Shown here piece by piece: positions 19,189 through 27,383 of a stretch of DNA of 64,000 nt; the stretch's first letter is position 1, and every line of letters starts with the position of its first letter. Origin of the DNA: Burkholderiales bacterium 8X (lineage in GTDB: Bacteria; Pseudomonadota; Gammaproteobacteria; Burkholderiales; Burkholderiaceae_C); the NCBI GenBank assembly GCA_902506565.1, contig LR732703.1, positions 3,888,256-3,952,255 on the forward strand. Direction: 5' to 3'. Below the pieces are notes generated by a model. It was not told the DNA's origin and searched no databases. It saw nothing but the letters and a program-made list of their open reading frames with translations. The position numbers and the translations under genes were made by a program.

Positions 19189-20001
19189 TCAGGACGGCGT
19201 CGAATCCGCGCTCTTGTCCGCTTCCTCGTCTTCGGGCGCCTTGCTGTGCTTCACGAAATAGCGCGCCGAAACGATGCCGACTTCGTACAACAGGCACATC
19301 GGAATCGCGAGCGCCAGCTGCGACACCACGTCCGGCGGCGTCAGCACCGCGGCGACCACGAAGGCCAGCACGATGAAGTAGCCGCGAAAGCTCTTCAGCT
19401 TCTCGATGGTCACCATCTCGAAGCGCACCAGCAGCATCACCACGATCGGCACCTGGAACGCGACCCCGAACGCGATGTAGAGCGACAGGATCGATTCGAC
19501 GTACGACGAGATATCCGGCGTGGCGGCGACGCTCGCGGGCGTGAAGCGCTGGATGAAGCCGAACATCTTGTCCAGCACGAAGAACTGCACGAAGGCGATG
19601 CCGGAATACGCCAGGAAGCTGCCGAAGGTGATGAGCGGCAGGGCGAACTTCTTCTCGTGGCTGTAGAGCCCGGGCGCGACGAACATCCAGGCCTGGTACA
19701 TCAGCCACGGGAGCGCCAGCAGCACCGCGGCCATCAACAGCACCTTGAGCGGAACGAAGAACGGCGAGAACACGCCGACCGCGATCAACTTGGCATCCGG
19801 CGGCATGTGGTTGCGGATCGGCACCGCGATCATGTCGATGAGGCCGCTAGGCCCCGGCCAGATCGCGAGCAAGGCACCGGCGACCGCGAGCCCGTACACG
19901 CAATAGAGGAGCCGATCGCGCAGCTCCATGAGGTGCGCGACGAACGGCTGCTCGGTGCCGGCCAGTTCGTCTTCTTTGTTGCTGTCGCGGGAGTCGGCCA
20001 T
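19189..20001 (-). CDS. tatC: Sec-independent translocase subunit TatC
   Basis: A polytopic receptor for twin-arginine signal peptides, 270 residues and six membrane segments. It carries the N-terminal FVAHLMELRDRLL signature, with the key glutamate, and the conserved periplasmic FVAPGLYSHEKKF. The C-terminal tail is acidic and hydrophilic. It is the last gene of tatABC, 54 bp after tatB. Likely substrates inside the window are PetA and MsrP. Confidence 0.97.
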   Translation of the reverse strand: MADSRDSNKEDELAGTEQPFVAHLMELRDRLLYCVYGLAVAGALLAIWPGPSGLIDMIAVPIRNHMPPDAKLIAVGVFSPFFVPLKVLLMAAVLLALPWLMYQAWMFVAPGLYSHEKKFALPLITFGSFLAYSGIAFVQFFVLDKMFGFIQRFTPASVAATPDISSYVESILSLYIAFGVAFQVPIVVMLLVRFEMVTIEKLKSFRGYFIVLAFVVAAVLTPPDVVSQLALAIPMCLLYEVGIVSARYFVKHSKAPEDEEADKSADSTPS

Positions 20002-20055
20002 GTGGGAATTGGAGCAGTGGAGTCGCGAGGCGAAGGCCCGGCGCCTGCCCTTCGC

Positions 20056-20514
20056 CTATTTGAACGTGTGGGGACGATAGCGCGCCACGCGCGCCGCGCC
20101 GGAGAGCGCCCGGGTTCTGACGCCGTTGCGAGCCTTGTACCACTGCGGCGTGGCGCCCTGCTTCAGGCGCCATTTCTTGCGCGGATGCTTGTACTCCGGG
20201 AACGAAGGCGTGGGCTCCGCCAGTTCGGAGAGCGTCTGGCCGCTTTCCGAGAACTGCTTCTCGAAGTCGCTTGCGCTGGTGTGGATGGTCTGCTCGACGT
20301 CGCGGGCAGCCTCCTGCACCGTGTCCTTCATCTTGCGCAGTTCGTCGAGGTCCATCGACCGGTTGACCTCGGCCTTGACGTCGTTGACGTAGCGCTGCGC
20401 CTTGCCGAGCAAGGTGCCGACGGTGCGGGCCACGCGCGGCAGCTTCTCGGGGCCGATGACGATCAGCGCCACGGCGCCGATCAGCATCAGTTTCGATATG
20501 CCGAGATCGATCAC
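20056..20514 (-). CDS. tatB: Sec-independent translocase subunit TatB
   Basis: It partners TatC in recognising Tat signal peptides. The N-terminal single helix is MIDLGISKLMLIGAVALIVIG with the hinge GPEKLPRVAR, then a long amphipathic/charged helix (KAQRYVNDVKAEVNRSMDLDEL). The 152-residue length and basic C-terminus are usual for betaproteobacterial TatB. It is 10 bp after tatA. Confidence 0.95.
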   Translation of the reverse strand: MIDLGISKLMLIGAVALIVIGPEKLPRVARTVGTLLGKAQRYVNDVKAEVNRSMDLDELRKMKDTVQEAARDVEQTIHTSASDFEKQFSESGQTLSELAEPTPSFPEYKHPRKKWRLKQGATPQWYKARNGVRTRALSGAARVARYRPHTFK

Positions 20515-20524
20515 GTCGGGACGA

Positions 20525-20761
20525 TCAGGACTTCTGGCGTGCCTCGACGTCGATCGTCGACTTGTCGGTGGCCGGGGTGCCGGTCACCTGCGCGTTGGGA
20601 GAGACCGGCGTGTCGGTGGTCGAGCCGTCCTTCATGCCGTCCTTGAAGCCCTTGACGGCACCGCCCAGGTCGGAACCCATGTTGCGAAGCTTCTTGGTGC
20701 CGAAGATCATGACCACGACGAGCAGCACGATCAGCCAGTGCCAGATGGAAAAAGAACCCAT
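20525..20761 (-). CDS. tatA: Sec-independent translocase subunit TatA
   Basis: A pore-forming Tat subunit, 78 residues. The start MGSFSIWHWLIVLLVVVM is followed by the hinge FGTKKLRNMGSDLGGAVKGFKDGM, the classic TatA pattern. It has a short polar tail. It is the first of tatABC, 66 bp after hinT. Confidence 0.97.
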   Translation of the reverse strand: MGSFSIWHWLIVLLVVVMIFGTKKLRNMGSDLGGAVKGFKDGMKDGSTTDTPVSPNAQVTGTPATDKSTIDVEARQKS

Positions 20762-20827
20762 GGATTACTCCTGAAGAATGTGCAAGATTTTAGTCGGCGA
20801 CCCGCGCCCGACCCCGAGGTAGCCCTA

Positions 20828-21202
20828 TCAACCCTTGGCCCAGGGACGAGGTCCGCCCATGACGTGTACATGGAGATGATGAACCTCCTGCCCGCCCTCG
20901 GCCCCGGTGTTGACCACGATGCGAAAACCGCCTTCCGGATATGGCCGGCATCCCTCTTGGGCCGCCAGCCGGGGCGCGAGGGTCATGATCCGGCCGAGCA
21001 GCGCCGCGTCGTCCGGCGTGACCTGTGCCATCGACGGAATGTGGCGCTTGGGCACGATCATGAAATGCACCGGCGCCCACGGCGCGATGTCGTGGAAGGC
21101 GAAGAGCTGTTCGTCCTCGTAGACCTTCTTGGACGGGATCTTGCCTTCGACGATCTTGCAGAAGATGCAGTTCGGATCGTGCGGCTCGGGACTAGACGAC
21201 AT
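20828..21202 (-). CDS. hinT: HIT-family purine nucleoside phosphoramidase
   Basis: A 124-residue histidine-triad protein. CIFCKIVEGKIPSKKVYED opens the fold, and the catalytic triad HHLHVHVMGG closes it. Members hydrolyse aminoacyl-AMP and other phosphoramidates. It overlaps the preceding DUF4870 gene by 11 bp and is standard between hisE and tatA in this group. Confidence 0.93.
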   Translation of the reverse strand: MSSSPEPHDPNCIFCKIVEGKIPSKKVYEDEQLFAFHDIAPWAPVHFMIVPKRHIPSMAQVTPDDAALLGRIMTLAPRLAAQEGCRPYPEGGFRIVVNTGAEGGQEVHHLHVHVMGGPRPWAKG

Positions 21203-21581
21203 GGGAAGGCTCCATCGAACGGCCCGCTTGCATCCGCATCATTCCCTTGACGATGCGATAGAGGAACCAGACTGAAATCAAGGCCCAGGCGATCCAGCCC
21301 GGCAGCAGCAGCAACAACCACAGCCACGAGGTCAGCAGGTACAGCACGCCGGCCCACAGCACCGAGCGGATCCGCCAGCTGAAATGCGAGGCCTGCCAGG
21401 TGCCGGCCGCATCGCCCTGCTTGACGAGGTCGATGATGAGCGCGATGACCAGCAGCGCGATCGAGGCCTGCGCGCCGGGAAGCACCGCGCCCACGGCAAC
21501 GACCAGGTGCATGACATAGCTGATCCAGCCCCAGGTCTTGAGGGAGGGATCGGGTTCGATGGTGACGATGTCGTTCTGCAT
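21192..21581 (-). CDS. DUF4870-family membrane protein
   Basis: A 129-residue integral membrane protein with about three or four helices (WISYVMHLVVAVGAVLPG, ASIALLVIALIIDLVKQ, VLWAGVLYLLTSWLWLLLLLPG). The ISYVMHL start and the FLYRIVKGMMRMQ end fit the DUF4870/Tic20-like family, whose role is unknown. It sits between hisE (16 bp upstream) and hinT (11-bp overlap), so it is co-transcribed with the histidine genes. Confidence 0.75.
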   Translation of the reverse strand: MQNDIVTIEPDPSLKTWGWISYVMHLVVAVGAVLPGAQASIALLVIALIIDLVKQGDAAGTWQASHFSWRIRSVLWAGVLYLLTSWLWLLLLLPGWIAWALISVWFLYRIVKGMMRMQAGRSMEPSHVV

Positions 21582-21597
21582 GGCGGCTGGCGTCCTT

Positions 21598-22017
21598 TCA
21601 GTCGTTGGAGGCTTCGCGGTCCTGGGCCTTGCGCAAGGCCTTTTCCTCGATGCCGCTGGTGCCTTCGCGCCGCTCCAGCTCGGCCACCACCTCGGCCGGC
21701 GTCAAGCCATAGTGCGCGAGGGCGACCATGCAATGGAACCACAGGTCGGCGACCTCGTTGACGATCTTGGCCTTGTCGCCGCCGTGGTCCGCGTCCTTGG
21801 CGGCCATCACGACCTCGCAGGCCTCCTCGCCGATCTTCTTCAGGAAAGCGTCGGGGCCGCGGTGCAGCAGCCGGGCCACGTAGCTTTGTGCCGGATCGCC
21901 GCCGCGCGCCGGCAGTCGGCTCTCGATGGTCGATGCGAGGCGGGCCAGGACGTCCTGCGCGCCGGGTGCGCCGGGCGTGTCGGAGGTAGCGGAGATGGCG
22001 GCGATTTCGCGGGTCAT
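21598..22017 (-). CDS. hisE: Phosphoribosyl-ATP pyrophosphatase
   Basis: The second step of histidine synthesis, releasing pyrophosphate from phosphoribosyl-ATP. 139 residues with the MazG-like core SYVARLLHRGPDAFLKKIGEEACEVVMAAKD and DLWFHCMVALAHYGL. ATG 22017 is 5 bp after hisI. HisE and HisI are separate proteins here, unlike the fused enzyme of enterobacteria. Confidence 0.95.
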   Translation of the reverse strand: MTREIAAISATSDTPGAPGAQDVLARLASTIESRLPARGGDPAQSYVARLLHRGPDAFLKKIGEEACEVVMAAKDADHGGDKAKIVNEVADLWFHCMVALAHYGLTPAEVVAELERREGTSGIEEKALRKAQDREASND

Positions 22018-22022
22018 GCTCT

Positions 22023-22415
22023 TCAGGATGTATAGATGGAGGCCGGATCTTTCAACACCGGCTCGACCTCGATCCAGCGCCCGTCTTCGAACTTGCTGAA
22101 GAAGCAGCTGTGCCGACCGGTATGGCAGGCGATGCCGGGATCGTGCCCGAGCTGCGAGACCTTGAGCAGCAGCACGTCGTTGTCGCAGTCCATGCGAATC
22201 TCGTGCACGGTCTGCACGTGGCCCGATTCCTCGCCCTTGAACCAGAGCTTGTTGCGCGAACGGCTGAAATACACGGCGCGCTTCAGCTCGGCGGTTTTCT
22301 CGAGGGCCTCGCGGTTCATCCAGGCGAACATCAGCACGTCGTTGCTGCCTTGTTCCTGCGCAATGACCGGCACCAGGCCGTTCGCGTCCCATTTCACTTC
22401 GTCGAGCCAATCCAT
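22023..22415 (-). CDS. hisI: Phosphoribosyl-AMP cyclohydrolase
   Basis: The third step of histidine synthesis; opens the purine ring of phosphoribosyl-AMP. Signature stretches are MFAWMNREAL, SRSRNKLWFKGEESGHVQ and the zinc-binding DCDNDVLLL and GIACHTGRHSCFF. The start MDWLDEVKWDANGLVPV (ATG 22415) matches the family. In-frame ATGs at 22439-22448 would touch hisF and are less likely. It lies between hisF and hisE. Confidence 0.95.
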   Translation of the reverse strand: MDWLDEVKWDANGLVPVIAQEQGSNDVLMFAWMNREALEKTAELKRAVYFSRSRNKLWFKGEESGHVQTVHEIRMDCDNDVLLLKVSQLGHDPGIACHTGRHSCFFSKFEDGRWIEVEPVLKDPASIYTS

Positions 22416-22444
22416 GGAACGGGATTCTCCGCGATCCATCCGCA

Positions 22445-23224
22445 TCAATGCCGCACCGGAATGCCGCGTGCCGCCATCAGCGCCTTCGCCTCGCCGACCG
22501 TGTGCTGGCCGTAGTGGAAGATGCTGGCCGCCAGCACCGCATCGGCGCCGCCGCGCTGGATGCCGTCCGCCAGGTCCTCGACGCTGCCGACGCCGCCGGA
22601 TGCGATCACCGGCACGTCGACCGCATCGCTGACCGCGCGGGTCAGGGCCAGGTCGAAGCCGCTGCGGGTGCCGTCGCGGTCCATGCTGGTCAAGAGGATC
22701 TCGCCGGCGCCTCGCCGCGCCATCTCGGCCGCCCAGCGCACCGCGTCGAGCCCGGTGTTCTTGCGGCCGCCGTGGCTATAGACGTCCCAGCCCTCGCCGC
22801 GAGCCTGCGCATCGTCGCCGACCCGCTTCTTGGCGTCGATCGCGACCACGATGCACTGCGCGCCGTACTTGCGCGAGGCATCCGAGATGACCTGCGGGTC
22901 GGCGATGGCCGCCGAATTGAAGCTGGTCTTGTCGGCGCCCGCATTGAGCAGCCGTCGAACGTCCTCGACCGTGCGAACCCCGCCGCCCACGGTCAGCGGA
23001 ATGAACACCTGCGAGGCCACGGCCTCGATGATCGGCAGGATCAGGTCGCGGCCGTCGCTGGTCGCGGTGATGTCGAGGAAGGTCAGCTCGTCCGCACCTT
23101 GCGCGTTGTAGCGGGCGGCGATCTCGACCGGATCGCCGGCGTCCCGCAACTCGAGGAAGTTGACGCCCTTGACGACCCGGCCGCCGGTCACGTCGAGGCA
23201 GGGAATGATGCGTTTGGCGAGCAT
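22445..23224 (-). CDS. hisF: Imidazole glycerol phosphate synthase cyclase subunit
   Basis: A TIM barrel that joins ammonia from HisH to PRFAR, forming imidazole glycerol phosphate and AICAR. 259 residues: MLAKRIIPCLDVTGGRVVKG with the catalytic Asp11, VAIDAKKR with the second Asp near 130, and ASGGVGSVEDL. Its partner gene hisH lies upstream, separated by hisA and a mutarotase gene. Confidence 0.97.
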   Translation of the reverse strand: MLAKRIIPCLDVTGGRVVKGVNFLELRDAGDPVEIAARYNAQGADELTFLDITATSDGRDLILPIIEAVASQVFIPLTVGGGVRTVEDVRRLLNAGADKTSFNSAAIADPQVISDASRKYGAQCIVVAIDAKKRVGDDAQARGEGWDVYSHGGRKNTGLDAVRWAAEMARRGAGEILLTSMDRDGTRSGFDLALTRAVSDAVDVPVIASGGVGSVEDLADGIQRGGADAVLAASIFHYGQHTVGEAKALMAARGIPVRH

Positions 23225-23255
23225 GGAAAGTTCGTGATCGACGATGTGGAGGGTG

Positions 23256-24098
23256 TCAAAGAACGGTGAGTCTCTGCCAGGCTTCCCACTGGGCTTGTGG
23301 GGCGAGCAGGATGTTCTCGTCGATGCGGGCGGCCTCCACGCAGAGCATGTGGCGATAGCCGTCGTCCGGCATGTCCGCGAGGCTCGCGCTCAAGGCGGGG
23401 CCGGGGTTCCAGACCACGGTTTCGGTGCAGCTCGCGCTTTGCGAGATTTCGAGCGTGCCCCGGGGCTGGACCAGCCGAAGCGGCGCCTGGGGCGCCGCGT
23501 AGACGCTGTCGAATTCGTCGCCGAACGCCAAGCTGGCGTCGGTCTCGATGAGCTTGCGGTCCCGGACAGCGTCCCAGCGCTGCGCGCCCTCGAGGCCTTC
23601 GAGCCTCGCCTCGGCGATATCGTCCACCCGCAGGTAGGTGTGCAAGGCGGCGGCGAACGACCAGGGCGACGCGCCGGTGTTGAGGACCTGGAGCGTGACG
23701 CAGAGCGAATCCGCCTCGATTTCCACCGCGAGCCGAACACGGAACGCATGCGGCCAGAGGGCGCGGGTCGCATCGCTCGCGCCCAGCGTGAAGGCCACGC
23801 GCCCGGCAGGCTCGGCCGAAGGATCGGCTTCGAGCGCCCATGGCAGGTTGCGGGCGAAGCCGTGCTTTTGCAGCGGGCCGCGCTGGTTGAATTGCGGCCA
23901 GCAGACCGGGATGCCACCACGGATCGCGGCCGAGCCGTCGAAGCGTGCTTCGGGACTGAGGTAGATGCGCTCCACCCCATCCGGCGTCTGCCACGACAGC
24001 AGCTGCGCGCCGTGCAGCGCGACCACGCAGGCGCCACCCGAAGGCGGCGCAAGCCGAATCGCCGGTTGGCCGCGAAAAACGATGGGTTCGAAAGCCAT
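23256..24098 (-). CDS. D-hexose-6-phosphate mutarotase (aldose 1-epimerase family)
   Basis: A 280-residue galactose-mutarotase-fold enzyme of the YeaD type, which interconverts anomers of hexose 6-phosphates. Motifs include GAQLLSWQTPDGVERIYLS, RGGIPVCWPQFNQRGPLQKHGFAR with the conserved histidine, and a catalytic glutamate region in PDDGYRHMLCVEAARID. It sits between hisA (53 bp) and hisF (31 bp) on the same strand. It has no known task in histidine synthesis, so it is a passenger or a gene using the operon's expression. Confidence 0.85.
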   Translation of the reverse strand: MAFEPIVFRGQPAIRLAPPSGGACVVALHGAQLLSWQTPDGVERIYLSPEARFDGSAAIRGGIPVCWPQFNQRGPLQKHGFARNLPWALEADPSAEPAGRVAFTLGASDATRALWPHAFRVRLAVEIEADSLCVTLQVLNTGASPWSFAAALHTYLRVDDIAEARLEGLEGAQRWDAVRDRKLIETDASLAFGDEFDSVYAAPQAPLRLVQPRGTLEISQSASCTETVVWNPGPALSASLADMPDDGYRHMLCVEAARIDENILLAPQAQWEAWQRLTVL

Positions 24099-24151
24099 GG
24101 GGATGATCGGAAGATGGGCGGCCAGCGCGCCAGGCGCACCGGCCGGTCGGC

Positions 24152-24955
24152 TCAGCCTGGCCGGCCGTGCGGCTCGGCGGCGCCTTCGACCGGCGCCTGC
24201 GGCAAGGCGGAGTCGCCGGCGCCCAGCACGTCCGCGCGGGCCTGCGCCGCCGCGAAATCGAGATCGCCGGAATAGATGGCGCGGCCGCAGATGACCCCTT
24301 CGACGCCGTCTTCCTCGGCCGCGCAAAGCAGGTCGATGTCGGCCATGTTCGAGAGGCCGCCGGACGCGATGATCGGAATGGTGAGCGCCTGCGCCAGCTT
24401 GACGGTGGCTTCGATGTTGATGCCCGACAGCATTCCGTCGCGGCCGATGTCGGTGTAGATGATCGACTCGACGCCGTAGTCCTCGAACTTCTTGCCGAGA
24501 TCGGCGACCTCGTGGCCGGTCAGCTTGCTCCAGCCATCGGTCGCGACCTTGCCGTCCTTCGCGTCGAGCCCGACGATGATGTGGCCACCGAAGGCGCTGC
24601 AGGCATCCTTGAGGAAGCCCGGGTTCTTGACCGCGGCCGTGCCGATGATCACGTAGCGCAGGCCGTCGTCGATGTAGCGCTCGATGGTGTCGAGATCGCG
24701 AATGCCGCCGCCGAGCTGCACCGGGATGTCGTCCCCCACCTCGCGCAGGATCGCCTTGATGGCCGCATGGTTCTGGGGCTTGCCGGCAAAGGCGCCGTTG
24801 AGGTCGACCAGGTGCAGCCGGCGCGCGCCGGCCTCGACCCAGCGCCTGGCCATGGCGGCCGGGTCTTCGCTGAAGGTGGTGGATTGGTCCATGTCGCCTT
24901 GCTTGAGGCGAACGCAATGACCATCCTTGAGATCGATCGCGGGAATGAGGAGCAT
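24152..24955 (-). CDS. hisA: ProFAR isomerase
   Basis: The fourth step of histidine synthesis; an Amadori isomerase with a TIM barrel. MLLIPAIDLKDGHCVRLKQGD carries the catalytic Asp8; VQLGGGIRD, TDIGRDGM with the second catalytic Asp, and ASGGLSNMAD follow. 267 residues, with an unneeded polar tail of about 20 residues after the barrel. It is located 36 bp after hisH. Confidence 0.97.
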   Translation of the reverse strand: MLLIPAIDLKDGHCVRLKQGDMDQSTTFSEDPAAMARRWVEAGARRLHLVDLNGAFAGKPQNHAAIKAILREVGDDIPVQLGGGIRDLDTIERYIDDGLRYVIIGTAAVKNPGFLKDACSAFGGHIIVGLDAKDGKVATDGWSKLTGHEVADLGKKFEDYGVESIIYTDIGRDGMLSGINIEATVKLAQALTIPIIASGGLSNMADIDLLCAAEEDGVEGVICGRAIYSGDLDFAAAQARADVLGAGDSALPQAPVEGAAEPHGRPG

Positions 24956-24991
24956 GGGTTGCAGGCGGTGCGATGAAGCGATGCGAAGGCT

Positions 24992-25642
24992 TCAGGGGTT
25001 CCAGTGGAGGAAATTTCGGTAGATCTGCAACCCGCGGTCCGCACTCTTCTCGGGGTGGAACTGGGTGGCAAAAATATTATCGCGCGCAATGGCGGCGGTA
25101 AAGCGGGCGCCGTAGTCGCATTCGCCTGCGCTGTGCGCCGCATCCACCGGCCGCGCATAGAAGCTGTGCACGAAGTAGAAGTAGCTCTGGTCCGGAATGC
25201 CCTGCCACATGGCATGCGGCAAGGTCTGCTGCACCTGGTTCCAGCCCATCTGCGGCACCTTGTAGCGGCTGCCGTCCGGCTGGTGGCGTCCGGCCAGTTC
25301 GAACTTGATCACTTCGCCCGGGATCAGGCCGAGGCCGTCGGTCGGGCCTTCGTCGCTGCGGGACAACATCATCTGCATGCCGACGCACACGCCCAGGAGC
25401 GGCTTGGTCGATGCGGCCTCCAGCACCGATTGCTGCAATCCCGATTCGCGCAGTTCGCGCATGCAGTCGGGCATGGCGCCCTGCCCCGGAAGAACCACGC
25501 GCGTGGCATGCCGCACCACCTCGGGGTCGGCCGTGACGAAAACCTCGACCCCGGCCTCGTCGGCCGCATGCCTGACGGCCTGCGACACGGAGCGCAGGTT
25601 GCCCATGCCGTAGTCGACCACGGCGACCGAATGGCGGCTCAG
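24992..25642 (-). CDS. hisH: Imidazole glycerol phosphate synthase glutamine amidotransferase subunit
   Basis: A class I glutaminase that supplies ammonia to HisF. It has VAVVDYGMGNLRSV at the N-terminus, the nucleophile cysteine in LLGVCVGMQMML and the histidine/glutamate pair in ATQFHPEKS. The start is unusual. The only start-like codon that keeps the first beta strand and clears hisB is CTG at 25642, overlapping the hisB TGA by 4 bp with GAAGGG upstream. GTG at 25621 would remove the strand, and ATG at 25741 would overlap hisB by about 100 bp. The 3' end is certain; the 5' end is inferred. Confidence 0.93.
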   Translation of the reverse strand: MSRHSVAVVDYGMGNLRSVSQAVRHAADEAGVEVFVTADPEVVRHATRVVLPGQGAMPDCMRELRESGLQQSVLEAASTKPLLGVCVGMQMMLSRSDEGPTDGLGLIPGEVIKFELAGRHQPDGSRYKVPQMGWNQVQQTLPHAMWQGIPDQSYFYFVHSFYARPVDAAHSAGECDYGARFTAAIARDNIFATQFHPEKSADRGLQIYRNFLHWNP

Positions 25643-26268
25643 AGCGAACCCTTCGTCGACGGAATGACGCCGGCCGAGCGCGGATCGAGTTCGAGCGCGG
25701 CACGCAGGGCGCGCGCGAAGGCCTTGAACACGGTCTCGCACTGGTGATGCGCGTTGACGCCCTTCAGGTTGTCGATGTGCAGGGTGACCAGTGCATGGTT
25801 CGCGAAACCCTGGAAGAACTCGAAGGCGAGCTGGGTATCGAAGCCGCCGATCATGCCGCTCGAGAACGGCACTTCCATGTGCAGGCCCGGGCGGCCCGAG
25901 AAATCGATCACCACGCGGCTCAAGGCTTCGTCGAGCGGCACGTAGGCATGGCCGTAGCGGCGGATGCCCTTCTTGTCGCCGACCGCCCGCGCCACGGCCT
26001 GGCCGAAGGTGATGCCGACATCCTCGACCGTGTGGTGCCCGTCGATGTGCAGGTCCCCCTTGCAGTCCACCTCGAGATCGATCAGGCCGTGCCGGGCGAT
26101 CTGGTCGAGCATGTGATCGAAGAAGCCGATGCCGGTTGCAAGGCGGGCGCGGCCGCTGCCGTCGAGGCCGACCGTGACGGTGATCTGCGTCTCGGCCGTG
26201 TTGCGGGTGACGCTGGCGCTGCGCAGGGCGGTGGCGACGACTGCTTCGGGTGCCGTGGGGGTGTTCAT
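25639..26268 (-). CDS. hisB: Imidazoleglycerol-phosphate dehydratase
   Basis: The sixth step of histidine synthesis, 209 residues. It has the duplicated metal-binding fold: TGIGFFDHMLDQIARHGLIDL, DGHHTVEDVGI and the second copy FFQGFANHALVTLHI with GVNAHHQCETVFKAFARAL. It is the monofunctional form, without the phosphatase domain of enterobacteria. It overlaps hisC by 4 bp and probably hisH by 4 bp. Confidence 0.97.
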   Translation of the reverse strand: MNTPTAPEAVVATALRSASVTRNTAETQITVTVGLDGSGRARLATGIGFFDHMLDQIARHGLIDLEVDCKGDLHIDGHHTVEDVGITFGQAVARAVGDKKGIRRYGHAYVPLDEALSRVVIDFSGRPGLHMEVPFSSGMIGGFDTQLAFEFFQGFANHALVTLHIDNLKGVNAHHQCETVFKAFARALRAALELDPRSAGVIPSTKGSL

Positions 26269-27380
26269 AGCGAGGTTTCGAGTGCCGCCAGCAGGCGATC
26301 GTTCTCGTCGGCGGTTCCGACGGTCAGGCGCAGGCAGTTGGCGAGCAATGGGTGCATTTTAGAAACGTTCTTGACCAGGATGCCGGCCGCACGGAGCGCT
26401 TCGAAGGTGCCGGCGGCATCGGGCACGCGCACCAGGATCATGTTGGCATCGCTCGGCCAGGCCTTCGCCTTCGGAAGGCTCGCCAGGCGCTCGAAGATCC
26501 TCGCGCGCTCGGCCCGGATCGCCACGGCCTGCTGCTCGAACACCTCGGAATGCGCCAGCGCGAAGAGCGCGCATTCGCAATTGAGCACGCTGATGTTGTA
26601 GGGCGGGCGGACCTTGTCGATCTGCTCCACCAGCGCCGACGGCCCCATGAGGTAGCCGAGCCGCACGCCGGCCAGGCCGAACTTGCTCAAGGTGCGCATC
26701 AGCAGCACGTGGCCGTGGCGCTCGACCCGGTCGATATAGCTGCGGCCGGCGAAGGGCTGGTAGGCCTCGTCGATGACCACCAGTCCGCCCTGCTCGCCCT
26801 GCGCCTCGACCAGCCGCTCGATGACTGCGTCGTCCCAGAGATTGGCGGTCGGGTTGTTCGGATAGGCCAGGAACAGGATCGCCGGCTTCTCGCGCGCGAT
26901 CGCCTGCAGCATGGCGGCCTCGTCCAGCTCGAAGTTCGCTGTCAGCGGCACGCCGACGAAGCGCAGGCCCTGCAGCTGCGCGCTCATGGCGTACATCACG
27001 AAGCCGGGTTCGGGCGCGACGATGGCGGCGCCGGGCAGGTCGCAGGCCATCGCCAGCAGCGAGATCAGCTCGTCCGAGCCGTTGCCGAGCATCAAGGAGA
27101 AGCCCGCCGGCATGTGCGCATGCGCGGCCAGGGCGCGCTGCAGTTCGGCGCCGCGCGGGCCGGGATAGCGATTGAGCGCCACCGCCCCCAACCGCCGGCC
27201 GAGCTCGACCTGGAGCTCGGGCGGCAGCGAGAACGGGTTCTCCATGGCGTCGAGCTTGATCATGCCGCGCGAGTCCTGTACCGCATAGGCATGCATCGAC
27301 TGCACGTCGGCGCGGATGCGGCCGAGGGCGCGGGCGGGAGCACGGGCGGAAGATGAGCGGTCGTCGGATGAGGTGGTCAT
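26265..27380 (-). CDS. hisC: Histidinol-phosphate aminotransferase
   Basis: A PLP fold-type I aminotransferase, 371 residues. Motifs include LDAMENPFSLP, GNGSDELISLL, FLAYPNNPTANLW, DEAYQPFAG and the PLP lysine in RTLSKFGLAGVRLGY. It is 3 bp after the Rap1a-like gene and overlaps hisB by 4 bp. Confidence 0.96.
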   Translation of the reverse strand: MTTSSDDRSSSARAPARALGRIRADVQSMHAYAVQDSRGMIKLDAMENPFSLPPELQVELGRRLGAVALNRYPGPRGAELQRALAAHAHMPAGFSLMLGNGSDELISLLAMACDLPGAAIVAPEPGFVMYAMSAQLQGLRFVGVPLTANFELDEAAMLQAIAREKPAILFLAYPNNPTANLWDDAVIERLVEAQGEQGGLVVIDEAYQPFAGRSYIDRVERHGHVLLMRTLSKFGLAGVRLGYLMGPSALVEQIDKVRPPYNISVLNCECALFALAHSEVFEQQAVAIRAERARIFERLASLPKAKAWPSDANMILVRVPDAAGTFEALRAAGILVKNVSKMHPLLANCLRLTVGTADENDRLLAALETSL

Positions 27381-27383
27381 GGT

